64,000 nucleotides of DNA from Prorocentrum cordatum (taxonomy: Eukaryota > Sar > Dinophyceae > Prorocentrales > Prorocentraceae), in the NCBI GenBank assembly GCA_963575745.1, contig CAUYUJ010009458.1:378750-442749 (forward strand), in the 5' to 3' direction. The position numbers and the translations under genes are program-made. Below, in pieces: positions 50,401-59,094 of the stretch (positions are counted from its first letter, which is position 1; the number at the start of each line of letters is the position of its first letter). The notes under the pieces are model-generated. The model was given only the letters and a program-made list of their open reading frames with translations. It was not told the DNA's origin and did not search any database.

Positions 50401-52762
50401 GCCCGCGGCGGTGGCCTTTCCGCAGGAGGCCCCCGAGCGCCCGACGGCGAAGGTGAGGTCTCAACCCCCTGTGGCGATCCCAGCCGTGGGAGGCGCAGGC
50501 ACGGTCGTCGTCAGCGAGAGCGAGGCGAGGTCCAGCACAGACGACGTGATGATCGGGGGCCTGCACGTGATCGATGGCGTGGACGTGGTGGCGATGCTCA
50601 TCCCAGAGGAGGACGAGTGGAGGCTCGCGGCGATGGACGACGGCAACTTCGAGACCACCACCGACGACAGCCAGAGCGACATGATCGGCGAGGTGAACTA
50701 CGAGGACCCCGCGTCGGCGGAAGGGATCGTGGCGTACGACTCGAGGACTGGCGAGCAGCTGGACAGCGAAGAGGTGCGCAAGGGGAGGTCCAAGGAGCTG
50801 CGCGACCTGGCGGAGTTCGAGGTGAAGATCGAGGTGGACGAGTCCGAGATGATCAGCAAGCCAGGGAAGAAGATCTGGTCGAAGTGGGTGGAGACGCGGA
50901 AGGACCCGAACAGCGCCGAGGTCAGGAGCAGGCTGGTCGCAACCGAGATCAACACAGGCGAGGTTAGGACGGACTGCTTCGCTGCGACGCCGCCGTTGAA
51001 GTTCGTGAGACTGATACTGGCGTGGGCGGCGAGTTACAGTCCCAGAAGGAACAGCGCGGGGGTCAAGATGATCCTGTTGCTGTTTGACATCTCTGTGGCG
51101 TTCTTCCACGGCCTGGTGCGGAAGGTCCTGTACGTGGTACCGCCGAAGGACCTGCGCAAGAAGGGCAAGGTGTGGAGGCTGCTTCGGAGCCTATATGGAA
51201 CGAGGGACGCGAGCCAGGTGTTCCAGACGTACGTGGCGGACAACCTGAGCGAGCACGGCTTCGACAGGAACGCGGTGGTCCCGTGCTTGTACTGGAGTAG
51301 CGAGCTGGAGGCGCTGGGGGTTCACTGGGGCGATGACTTCATCTACGCCCTGCCGAACGACAGCGCCGACGACCTCGAACAGCTGATGAGGGAAGTGTTC
51401 AAGGTGAAGATCTGCGAGCGCGTGGGGCCCAACTGCAAGTCCAGTGCGGCGTTTCTGCACAGGACGCTTTCATGGAGTTCGAAGGGTTTCACCTGGGCGC
51501 ACGACCCGACTCACACCGTGGCGATGGCCAAGGCTTTCGGCTTCGACGGGCAGACACGCTTAGACCAGGAGAAGTGGGTCGTGACGGTCGCGCCGGGCTC
51601 CAAGACGGTGGGCAAGACTCGTGATGCTGCAGACCCCCTTGACGAAGAAGGAGCAGCACTATACCGAGCACTCGTGGGGACGGCGCTCTATGTCGGCCAA
51701 GACCGTCCCGAGGCGCAGTACGCGACAAAGGAAGTCGCTCGCCACATGTCGACGCCAACGAGATCGGCGTGGTGTGCCCTCAAGCGATTGTGCAAGTACT
51801 ATTCGGAGGTGCCGTTGCTCGTGTGGGAGTTCAATTACCAGAAGATGCCAGAGGACGTGAGAGTGGTCACGGACGCGAACTGGGCTGGCGAGCTGGAGGC
51901 ATTGCGTTCTACCTCGGCTGGCTGGGTATACTTCGGAGGCCATCTGCTCGAAGCCTATTCCTCGACGCAGCAGATAGTGGCCTTATCGACGGCGGAGAGC
52001 GAGTACATATCAATAACAAAAGGAGCTGCACATGCATTGGAGGTCAGGAGCGCGCTCGCCGAGTACGGCTGGGTCAAGAAGGTGATCTGCGAGGCGGACT
52101 CGTCAGCTGGACGGTCGATGGCCACAAGACGTGGCGTGGGTCGAGTGCGTCATCTAGACGCGCGCCTGTTGTGGCTACAAGAGTTGTGCGCAGACGGCAC
52201 GATCGAGATGCGCGTGAAGCCTGGGGAGTCCAACGAGGCGGACCTGGGCACCAAGATGGTCGACATACAGAGGGTGACCAAGTTGATGAAGACTACGTCG
52301 CTGCGGCCTCCTGGGGGCTGGGGCTGCTGGGTTGTGGCAGCGGCACTGGAGAAGGCGACTGCAGCAAACGACTGCAGCGTCGACTTGGTCAAGTACGACG
52401 GGGAGATGGATCGGACCAGCAGGAGTGTCTTCGAGAGCTGGGTGCTGGTAGCCCTCATCGGCATGGGCGTGCTCTCGTTGATCCTGGGGCTCGCGTGTGG
52501 CTATGCCGTGGGAAGGTGCTGCTCGCCGAGGAGCGCCACTGGCGAACGGCGCAATGTGGAGTCCACGCAGACGGAGGAGCTCGAGATCATTCCGTACTGG
52601 GAGTGGCTGCTGAACGACCTGCAGAAGGAGCTGCACTCCAGGGGCGTGAAGGCGATCCCGAAGCTGAAGGGCCACTGCATCCAGAAGCTGTTGGAGATCG
52701 ACCAGGTGCGCCTGGTGAGGCCACAGCACTGGCCGCGGGTCAAGAGAGTGAGGCAGTTTTGA
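47414..52762 (+). CDS. Copia Gag-Pol polyprotein
   Basis: 1,782 residues from ATG 47414, the first ATG after the leader repeat. In order (approximate residues): coiled coil 2-40; Gag 63-260; Lys/Gly repeats 278-325; CCHC knuckle CFFCREKGHERKDC 331-344; aspartic protease VDSGAS 397-402; integrase zinc motif HESAGH to CSHC 576-591; integrase core with FDFAEIG (Asp 622), HSDQEP (Asp 685) and QGKIEGANR (Glu 722); reverse transcriptase with RLVAT 1173, FDISVAFFHG (Asp 1225) and HWGDDF (Asp 1307-1308); RNase H with TDANW 1486, STAESEY 1525, EADSS 1560 and NEADLGTK 1607. A hydrophobic segment 1675-1697 and a SAP-like segment 1730-1762 follow RNase H and are unusual. No stop or frameshift; Gag and Pol are fused in one frame. 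The polyprotein would be cut by its own protease and act in virus-like particles. Confidence 0.95.
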   Translation: MEALTQRLAQLEEQQRQQRTVIETQQRQLTAAQNELAAVRAAGDGAAAQQPAGEARAGAPISLVDLRVGNKPEIFTGEAKEWKNWSFKMRQYLSAIDETLHAEVLDVDANPTRELTMNDMAAEAQRRARQLAFILTMHTKDVALQMVTKLPDPSNGYEIWRRFLEEFEPAHKGRFRAMLMQILQYQFTGDRGLAIEEFERLVRQYEAQSGDILQETIKAAVISNNPEDPEWRRHVGLNATRLQDYASLKDEWKAVHQAERRWGVDGDSAPMEVDALTSKGKGKDGGKGKGKDGGRGKGKGDGKGKDGGRGKGKGDGKDKNKGEASKKERKCFFCREKGHERKDCPKFTAWLEEKKKAGHAGGSGTAAALNTVQQDDGWVFMVDEEFEGDELCELIMVDSGASANVCPRDHVPENGLREEARPRRMTTATGELIAQHGRRRVSYETEFGKITTDYRVLDVKRPIWSLGAMIESGCDAYFTKSKSWIVKDGKELELIRKGNLFYAIARPSKIGGSNALELNPLTQAEIEQRALAREHAAFGAAGPAAEATLAEDGDPAVRIKVPTGPATPTAEERAQHESAGHVPYRSWCSHCVAARAADKPHRRSEDPTGLSAEEAAIPRIEFDFAEIGRESDASPGIPSLNGVDVGSESLSATLCPSKAFSEYLVETILAFVDALGHNAVLLHSDQEPVLVQLLKAVQSKRVKRTLVRHGPRGSHQSQGKIEGANRVINGVLRAIWINMEEHMGEKVSTDSILIAWGVRHAAWSLTRFQVKSDGRTPYVRIFGKAYGGEVLPFGERVMYKYTAVPSGNLDQKWAHGVWVGKAPLTDEHLVLTVDGVKKARSVHRLPVDERYVKEELAKVKGLPWNGTASDLKAPIVSQQDQGPSGHRRLYLTRAIVQKYGPTPGCSGCAGLGPHTEVCRARLEKMVADAAAGPRGIAVGTPLAARPDPGPPAGAAEPSSAASGDAPRTPAGGDGSGGVAAENMEVDRADASTQRGRPAAVAFPQEAPERPTAKVRSQPPVAIPAVGGAGTVVVSESEARSSTDDVMIGGLHVIDGVDVVAMLIPEEDEWRLAAMDDGNFETTTDDSQSDMIGEVNYEDPASAEGIVAYDSRTGEQLDSEEVRKGRSKELRDLAEFEVKIEVDESEMISKPGKKIWSKWVETRKDPNSAEVRSRLVATEINTGEVRTDCFAATPPLKFVRLILAWAASYSPRRNSAGVKMILLLFDISVAFFHGLVRKVLYVVPPKDLRKKGKVWRLLRSLYGTRDASQVFQTYVADNLSEHGFDRNAVVPCLYWSSELEALGVHWGDDFIYALPNDSADDLEQLMREVFKVKICERVGPNCKSSAAFLHRTLSWSSKGFTWAHDPTHTVAMAKAFGFDGQTRLDQEKWVVTVAPGSKTVGKTRDAADPLDEEGAALYRALVGTALYVGQDRPEAQYATKEVARHMSTPTRSAWCALKRLCKYYSEVPLLVWEFNYQKMPEDVRVVTDANWAGELEALRSTSAGWVYFGGHLLEAYSSTQQIVALSTAESEYISITKGAAHALEVRSALAEYGWVKKVICEADSSAGRSMATRRGVGRVRHLDARLLWLQELCADGTIEMRVKPGESNEADLGTKMVDIQRVTKLMKTTSLRPPGGWGCWVVAAALEKATAANDCSVDLVKYDGEMDRTSRSVFESWVLVALIGMGVLSLILGLACGYAVGRCCSPRSATGERRNVESTQTEELEIIPYWEWLLNDLQKELHSRGVKAIPKLKGHCIQKLLEIDQVRLVRPQHWPRVKRVRQF
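52430..52762 (+). other. C-terminal membrane and SAP-like tail of Gag-Pol
   Basis: Beyond the usual end of copia RNase H the frame continues about 110 residues. It has a hydrophobic stretch of about 23 residues (SWVLVALIGMGVLSLILGLA), then CGYAVGRCC, a polar linker and DLQKELHSRGVKAIPKLKGH. The last resembles the SAP DNA-binding helix-turn-helix. The residues are plain to see; membrane insertion and DNA binding are inference. It may be a 3' insertion of the env-like or targeting kind. Confidence 0.6.
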
Positions 52763-52922
52763 ACGTGGATTCGCGCCGATGGCACTTCTCGGGGCGTTTA
52801 AGTCCTGGCCAGGCCTGCAAAGCAGATCAGGCAGCATCGGTGCGTTTCAGAGTGCGTGCGCCTTGAGCACGCGAGGACTGCAACCTGACAGATGCCGAGT
52901 CGACTTGCGATTGAGCATGCGC

Positions 52923-52936
52923 GAGTCGAGAGGAGG
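52923..52936 (+). other. Polypurine tract of the copia element
   Basis: GAGTCGAGAGGAGG, purine-rich and ending exactly at the first base of the 3' LTR, where plus-strand DNA synthesis is primed in LTR elements. Confidence 0.75.
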
Positions 52937-53166
52937 TGCGGCGATTTCAGGGGTGTCAGGTGCAATGTAGTCCAACCCTGGCTGACACATTAGGGTCCTG
53001 CATGGTAGTATGATGTTGTAGCGAGCTGCAGGGTCATCTGGTAGAGGAATGCCCCGCCAGATTTTGATTCCCGTTGCTCTGTGTCAGCACTGGTGATCTG
53101 TCGGTGATGCTTTGGCTCAAGTCAAAAGGATGTTTCAATCCGTTCGGCTGACGCCCACTCCGCGCA
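52937..53166 (+). repeat. 3' LTR of the copia element
   Basis: 230 bp, no difference from the 5' LTR. The spliced-leader-like TTTGGCTCAAG is at 53111-53121. The ATACC target duplication follows at 53167-53171. Confidence 0.95.
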
Positions 53167-53350
53167 ATACCCCAAAAATATTCCAAAAAGGTCAAACAAT
53201 ATTCAAAAAGTAGTCCCCAGACTATGTTTGGCCTATTTGTTGTTTATTTTGGGGGTATGTTTTATTTTTCGTCGAAAATCGCCCTGTAGGGGGACAGGCC
53301 CGACTTCAGGCTGGTGGCAGTGTCCACGTCCCAGGGCACGCCTCCACCGA

Positions 53351-53568
53351 ACGGGTGGGTATCCAGTACGGTCGAGACGGGTACGGAGAGAATAAGGGCG
53401 AAGTGTGGCAGCAGTGCCTGCCCGCTTGTTGAGCAGGATTCGTCGTGAAGGTCGCACGGACATGATCCACGTGATACAGAAGTCGCCTGCCCAACAAGGG
53501 CCAGTGTTGCTTTTGGACAGCATTCGTTGTTGGTCAGCTCCGTCCCCAATTCGAGCGTCCAGAGATGT
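53351..53568. mobile_element. Inverted-repeat element G, copy 2
   Basis: Diverged homologue of G1. GACGGGTACGGAGAGAATAA at the left corresponds to the arm ATGGGCACGGAAAGAATGGG. On the minus strand TCTGGACGCTCGAATTGGGG, CCAACAACGAATGCTGTCC and GCCCTTGTTGGGCAGGCG match the other arm and centre. It lies between A4 and F3. No long direct repeats flank it. Confidence 0.65.
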
Positions 53569-53570
53569 GT

Positions 53571-53744
53571 CCTGGCGGTCCAAGAGGGGGTGAGGATTAG
53601 GGGGGTGCATCTCGTGGCCATGGAATCTCCCCGACTTAATGGCCGCCTCACCTCCTTTTGACACTGCCCCTGGCCCCACCTGGTCCGTGCACATGCCGCG
53701 CGCCATGATGCGCCCCCCCTTCTTCCTGGCCACCCCCTTTCCGG
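53571..53744. mobile_element. Inverted-repeat element F, copy 3
   Basis: The most diverged F copy. Left GGCGGTCCAAGAGGGGGTGA, inside GTGGCCATGG and GTGCACATGCCGCGCGCCAT, right TTCCTGGCCACCCCCTTTCC. The ends pair as in F1 and F2. Confidence 0.65.
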
Positions 53745-53799
53745 CCTACCCGAATATTGACGACCATCCCTCGGGGGCCCCCAAACGGGGTGGTGACCA

Positions 53800-54010
53800 C
53801 ACCGTGCGGTGAGTTGGTGGGGATTCGGTGGCACCGCATGGTTTTGGGACTCGGGTCGTTCTCCGAGGACGTCTCGGGCGACAGGAGCTTCCGGGGTCCG
53901 AAAACCGTGCGGTGACGGACCGTGCGGTGAGGTCTCTTGGGCCTCCGAGGTCGCCGCACGGTCTGTCACCGCACCGTTTCGGGACTCCAAAATCCCCGCG
54001 TGGACTACCT
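53800..54010 (+). repeat. Dispersed repeat H, copy 2
   Basis: Homologue of 6510-6690, about 210 bp, with CCGAGGACGTCTCGGGCGAC, AACCGTGCGGTGACGGACCG and CGGTGAGGTC. CGTGCGGTGA is present near each end in inverted sense, so the copy can fold on itself. Confidence 0.7.
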
Positions 54011-55026
54011 CGCCGTCGCTCAGGCGGGTCCTCTGCGCGTCTCGCCCCCCGGCTCCACCCTGTCCGCCAGCAGCGGTCCTCTGCGCGGGGCGCGCCTGGA
54101 TCGCGACCCCGGCTGGCACCCGCCAGCACGTGGAGCCCAACCCTCCGTAAGTCCCCGCTCCGTGGCCCCTGGCCCCAGGGAGCGAGGGACCGGAAGCGGC
54201 ACGGTCATAAATTTTGGGAGGTCCGCTCAGAGTTCCTGGGTCGGTGCTGCCCCCATCACTGGCGCGGGCAGCGCGGCAGGGGCGGCGCCAGAGGCGCCGC
54301 CGGGGGGGTCCAACGCAGAGCTAAGGACTCCGCGCGGAGTTCCGAAAGTTTCTGTTTGTGCCGTTTCTGCTCCTGTACAGGAGGTCCCCGGCATCTGCCG
54401 TCCTGCAACAGTGAGATTGCCAGTTTTGATGAGTTGATTTCATGTTATGTCTCCAGAGGCCAGCTTCGGGCCAAATGACTCAAAAAAACCATCCCCCGGG
54501 ACGGTGTCGAAAGGCCCAGGTGCCCATGTCCAAAAAACATCGAACCGCTGGCTGTCTGGTATAAGGAGGTGGAACATCACCAGCAGGAGCGCAACATCGA
54601 GGGGAGGAGGAAAAATGACAGCAGCAGGAGGGGAGGGGGGGCGGGGCAAGCTAGGTAAGCTCTGACATCGTATCCACCCCACCCATCTCTTCACACTGCG
54701 CTGATGTTTTTTCTGTCCGCTGACGCGTGTCGTAGCGGACCTGGAATGATTCCATCGTGTTTCGCGCGATCGGAGAAGATTGAGCTACGTACGCCGGAGG
54801 GGGTGGCGGATGAGCAGGAGGATAAGCAGGTGGACACGGGTGAGGATGAAGGAGGAAGACGCGGACAGCAGCGGGATCTGGAGTGGAACGCGCGAGAGGA
54901 AGAGGAGGACCAGGGGAAGGCGGAGGAGGGGGCAGAGCGCCGATCCTAAAATGAGGCCCGCTGCGTCGGCAGCACCACGCAGAAGGACCGACACGACTTG
55001 GTTCAATGACGATAGCGTGTGCTCTG
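54011..55026. other. No gene seen
   Basis: GC-rich left half and a mixed right half with GGAGGA and GAGGAG words. Frames are short or repetitive. TGTCTGGTATAAGGAGG near 54557 looks like a TATA-type word but has nothing downstream. Confidence 0.4.
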
Positions 55027-55345
55027 CGGTCGGTCTGGCGAGGATGTTGTCGCCGTCGCCGCCTCGTCGCCGCCCGTCGCCTGGGCCCGACGGTCGGTAT
55101 GGCGGCCATGCTGTCGCCGTCGCCGCCTCCTCGTCGCCGCCCGTCGTCTGGATCTGACGGTCGGTCTGGCGGCTATATTGTCGCCGTCGCCGCTCGTTGC
55201 CGCCTGTCGCTCGGGCTTGGCATTCGGTCTGGCAAAGATGTTGTCGCCGTCGTCGCCCCGTCGCCGCCTCGTCGCCATCCGTCGTCTACTATGCATGATG
55301 GGCGGTTTGGCGGCTGTGTCGCCATCGCCGCCCAGTCGCCGCCAC
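55027..55345 (+). repeat. GCCGTCGCC minisatellite M, locus 2
   Basis: About four units of 75-80 bp. Each runs GGTCTGGCG, TTGTCGCCGTCGCCGCC, TCGTCGCCGCCCGTCG, then CTGGG/TCGGG before the next. Units differ by a few bases. Same family as 14136-14290 and 61861-62080. Confidence 0.8.
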
Positions 55346-55779
55346 GCATAGAGTCTCCGGTGTAAAATGGAATTTGGAATTTGGATCTACCACCCACCCC
55401 CCGGGGTTATCCGCCCACCTTGGGGATCCGCAATTTACGTATGATTCTGCCCCGCCGAGCTGGATTCGACCCCCCTTTTCACATCCTCATCAAATAAGAC
55501 GATGCGCCCGTATGCGTAAATCAGAAAAATCGTACATTCCCAAGAACCCCATCACAGCATCTGGGACGAAGTGCACACGCGCGTGTCGTCGCGCGCTTAC
55601 CGAAATCCTTCAAATACTTGGGCTTCCGTAGTGAATGTTCAATGGAGTGTCCCGAAACCCTCGAAACACACATTGTGTTGCAGCATGGTTCTTCAAATGC
55701 ATATGCCCAGCGTTTTTGCGAATACTTATGGGAACCATCGGTTTTCAACCTGCAAATCCAGTGCAACCAAACGGGCCCC
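55346..55779. other. Spacer, no gene seen
   Basis: The left part includes ATGATTCTGCCCCGCC, also found near 58650. The right part includes the complement of the CG-rich near-palindrome (CACACGCGCGTGTCGTCGCG, about 55571). Confidence 0.4.
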
Positions 55780-56395
55780 TCGCGCGGGCATGTCGAAATC
55801 ATTCGACGAACGCCCTTGCGCGCGGGGGTGGTGGCACAGTCCTTGTCAAGTGCTACCATGCAGGCGACTTGCGCGCGTCGGCCGCGCGCGCATGGCGAAA
55901 TTCTTCCAACGCGCCAGTGACCGACACGTGGACGTCATCATCGTCGTCGGCGTGATCCGCATCGGCGCAGTCAGTGGTCTTGTCGTCGCCAATGTCAGTT
56001 TCGACACCAGGATCGCTACAATCATCATCGCGACCGCCGCCGTCGACGCCCCCACAAGGCCAGGCCCGCCCGAGCCACCGACTCGCACTGAAGCGCCCGC
56101 GCGCCAGCGCGGCTTGAGAGACGCGCGGGGAAGTGCCCAGCGGATGTCGCCATCGCGGCCGCGTCGGTCGCGCCATAGTAGTTGGCTGCCCTCCCGCGAG
56201 TCCGCGCGCGCCAGCGCGGCCGCAGCGATGCGCTACCCAGCGCCGAGCAGTCATCGAAGTCGTCGTCGCGCTGGTTCTGCATACCAAACTGCGAGTGGGC
56301 GGATGGGGCGATCGCGCGAGCAGTGGAAGTGGCAATTCTGGTCGGCAGGCCGAATTGCACCGCGCAGATTGCCCCGCATCGGTTTCGCCACGTAG
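55780..56395 (-). repeat. Dispersed repeat I, copy 3
   Basis: Inverted relative to I1 and I2 and more GC-rich. On the minus strand it ends in CATGTCGAAAT complements, with GACGATGATGACGTCCACG-type sequence, GCGCGGGCGCTTCAGTGCG (a near match to GGGCACTTCAGTGCG in I1) and CGCGCGATCGCCCC. About 600 bp, non-coding. Confidence 0.6.
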
Positions 56396-57799
56396 AGCGC
56401 ACCGCTTATTTTGTATCGCGCGGGTCCTCCTTTCTATTGAGGAATCAGGTTCTGCCCCTCACCCGCATGGGCTATTTGTCCTTCCTGGAGATCTGCTGTT
56501 TACGCATGAGTTTACAACGCTCCAGCCAGGCCTGGCTCGATCCCCGAAAACGCGCGCGCCGCGACCACCTCCGCGCCGTCCCACGTAGCCGACGCTGCAC
56601 GCGCGCGCCCGTTCATCACAAATGTCAAATTCCAAAGGGCACCGTGCCACCGATGGAGCGAGGCGCGCGCGCCACGGTAGGTCGGGCCCCAGACCCCGAG
56701 CCGGCGCGCCCCGCAGTCGCGTCTCTGCCCCGTCGCCCCCTTGGCCGCGTCGCGCGCCGAGTGCGCGCGCGAGGGGATGTTGTTGGCGCGCAGCTCGCGC
56801 CCTTGCGCTTTGGACACCGCGCGCAGCTGTGATATTGGGAAGCAGCAGCGCTAAAGTGCATCGCTGCCTACGGGGCCTCCGTCGCGACCCTGGGGAGCCC
56901 GCGACGCTGCCCCCGCGGACTCGCGTCGTTGGCCCGGGAGGCCTGCGTCGCGGGCGCGAGGATTCGCATCGCTGGGCCCGGGGTCTGGCGCCCGCGCCCG
57001 ATCGGGTCTTCGGGCGCGCTCCCCGACGCGACCGCCGTCGGTCCATCTCGGGGGCCCCGCGCCCGAAGGCGCCGGTTCCGCGGCGCCCAATTTTCAGGGG
57101 CCGCCCCCAACGTGGCGCCGAATGCCCAAACAGGCGCGTGGAGTTGCGTTGCGCCCAGATTTGGTCCGGGGATCTTCCGCGCCGTTTGCCCGCCCCCATG
57201 CGCGACGCGTCTGCGGGCGCTGGGTTTTTCCCCCGGGGCGCGACTGATTTCTCGCGGGGCGCGCGTTTGTGCGCGCGGCCGTTAGATGCAGGCGATCATT
57301 CCGGGCGCCGCACGGGCTCCGCTCTGAGCGCGCAGAGGGCCCAGTCCAGGCGCGCGCCCAGGCGTTCGAGAGATGGGCTGCCAAGATCCCGAGTCGACGC
57401 AGCGCTGCGGCGGTTCGCGACGGCGCGGCGCCGCCGCGGCCCCGCGTCGCCAAGACCCGCGTGGGGGCATCGACGGGGGCCGCGGGGCCATGGGCCCGGC
57501 GACTCACACCGCGCGAACGCGCGCACGAACCATGAACTTGGGAGCACCGTTTCGAACGCACTTCGGGCATCGCGCGGGGCGCCGCAATTTTCCTGGGCCA
57601 GCCCCGCGGCAACGGGCGCGCGCGTCGTCGCGCGCGCGCGTGCCGAGATCCATGCGTCACGTTTCGCACGGGCATCTGACTCGAGCGCCCCAGAACTCTT
57701 AAGAACGCGCGCCGCTGCAACAATGTGCTGCCCGGGAACAAATGCGTGTGGCCGAAAACCATAAGTCGCGCAACATTTCCAAGTGCGACTGCGCGGGCC
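56396..57799. other. Very GC-rich spacer, no gene seen
   Basis: 1.4 kb dominated by CGCG. Long frames are open on both strands at once, with arginine, alanine, glycine and proline making up most residues, which argues against coding. A near-palindrome GCGCGCGTCGTCGCGCGCGC lies at about 57607. Confidence 0.45.
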
Positions 57800-58375
57800 T
57801 CTCGCGCGCGCATGTCGAAATCACTCGACAGCCCCAGCGGGGAGGGCGCGGCCCCTGTCAAACGGCGCCGCGTGAGCCATTCGCGCGCGGCGGCCGCGCG
57901 CGCGTCGATATCCCCCCGAGACTGTCGCCGCCGACGCGCGGGCGCCATCGTGGCCGTCAGCGCGATCAGCGTCGGCGCCGTCGCAGGCGTTGCCGTCGCC
58001 CTCGCCGTCGTCGTCGCCGGCGCCGCTGCGATCATCGTCGCGCATGCCGCTGTCGACGTCGCCAGATGCCGCGCCCCCCAGGGTCGCCGACTCACACTGA
58101 AGCGCCCGCGCGTCAGCGCGGCCTGCGAGACGCGCAGGGGCGCGCCCGACGGTCCGCGCCACCGCGGCCGCGTCGGGTCACGCCGGAGGCCGGTCGCTCT
58201 GCCCGCGGGCCCGCGCGCGCCGACGCGCGGCCGCCGCGGTGCGCTGGCCAGCGCCAAGCAGTCATCGCAATTACCGCGGAATGGATTTGCGGGCCGGCGG
58301 GCGGGGCGATTGCGCGAGCCGTGGAGTTGGCGACTCACCGCGGGCAAGAATGAATTGCGCCGCGCAGACTGCGCG
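57800..58375 (-). repeat. Dispersed repeat I, copy 4
   Basis: Inverted copy, closest to I3. Shared landmarks are CGCATGTCGAAATCA, GCCGTCGCC-type GAC/GTC strings, CTCACACTGAAGCGCCCGCG, GCCAGCGCCAAGCAGTCATC and GGGGCGATTGCGCGAG. Followed at 58400-58560 by GCGCCACGCA/GTGCAAT words like array N. Confidence 0.6.
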
Positions 58376-58784
58376 ACGATGATCGCACCGCGCCGGCTGC
58401 GCCGCGTGAGCTTCGCAGCGTCGGTCGCGCCCGATAGATTGCGCCACGCAGTTAGCACCCCCTTTTTTGAAACGCGTATATTGCTCCAAATATATTGACC
58501 AGGATAGGTTGCACTGCGCGTGCTCCGCCACGTGGACAGCGCCGCGTAGGCCGTGCAAAATCGAACGCGCGAAATAGATCCCTCTTTGCCACAAGTTGGG
58601 ACCCCCCTCCCCTTCATCTGCCCCCTTTGTCGACTCGCAATGTTCACCTGATTCTGCCCCGCCGCCCATCCTAAAGATGAATTCGCGCCGCCCCAGCCGG
58701 GCTGGCGTCGATGCCCCCCTCGGCCTCTTGCAAAACATATGTTAAGCGCGCATAACTCCGAAGGTCTTGTGGGGAGGTAGCGCC
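58376..58784. other. Worn N-type array and spacer
   Basis: 58400-58560 has loosely repeated GCGCCGCG/TTGCGCCACG and GTTGCACTGCG words resembling array N. Beyond it nothing is recognised. Confidence 0.4.
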
Positions 58785-58985
58785 CATTTCGATCTGATCG
58801 AACCGATTTGACATCGATTTCGGCTGGCCCGCTCCGATCCGATTTTAATATTTCGGCGATTTGATGCGTCTTGATGCTTGCATGGCGCTGTTGTGCACCC
58901 TGGCGCGGCCGATTCGATTCGATTCTGACACGATGCCGATGCGGCCCAGTTCGATATCTGTGTTGATCCAATATGATTAGTCGAT
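58785..58985. repeat. CGATCCGATTCGAT-type repeat K5
   Basis: About 200 bp homologous to 28165-28365, with GCCCATTTCGATCTGATC, GACATCGATTTCGG, ATATTTCGGCGAT, GATGCTTGCATGGCGCTG and GATTCGATTCGATTC. Non-coding. Confidence 0.7.
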
Positions 58986-59004
58986 TCGGTGATGGCCGCT
59001 GCTG

Positions 59005-59045
59005 GGAGGAGGAGGAGGAGGAGGAGGAGGAGGAGGAGGAGGAGG
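59005..59045. repeat. (GGA)n microsatellite
   Basis: About 40 bp of pure GGA triplets, followed by GGCGGAGGCG variants to about 59085. Confidence 0.95.
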
Positions 59046-59094
59046 CGCAGGCGGAGGCGGAGGCGTAGGCGTCGGAGGCGGAGCTTGGGGCAGA

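Larger units (their letters stand above)
46996..53171 (+). mobile_element. Complete Ty1/copia LTR retrotransposon
   Basis: LTR to LTR it spans 47001-53166, 6,166 bp. It has identical 230-bp LTRs and a 5-bp target duplication ATACC (46996-47000 and 53167-53171). A primer-binding-site candidate follows the 5' LTR, one 1,782-codon Gag-Pol frame fills the interior, and a purine tract lies just before the 3' LTR. Domain order (protease, integrase, reverse transcriptase, RNase H) is that of the copia group. All parts look intact, so this is a recent and possibly active copy. Confidence 0.95.
46938..53316. mobile_element. Element A4 split by the copia insertion
   Basis: The two ends of a family A element are found on opposite sides of the copia element. 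The left terminal repeat is 46946-46993 (GTCGGGCGTGTCCCCCTACA, then CGACGAAAAATAAA). The right one is 53261-53308 (TTTATTTTTCGTCG, then GGGGGACAGGCCCGACTTCA). They are 48 bp each and pair with about five mismatches. Without the copia element the remaining sequence would be about 192 bp, the size expected for family A. GGTTGGTG (46938-46945) and GGCTGGTG (53309-53316) may be its 8-bp target duplication, 7 of 8 matching. The copia element is therefore the younger insertion. Confidence 0.85.

Noticed and set aside
50063-51109. 348-codon minus-strand frame inside the copia element
   Set aside because: A shadow of the Gag-Pol reading frame; no independent signal.
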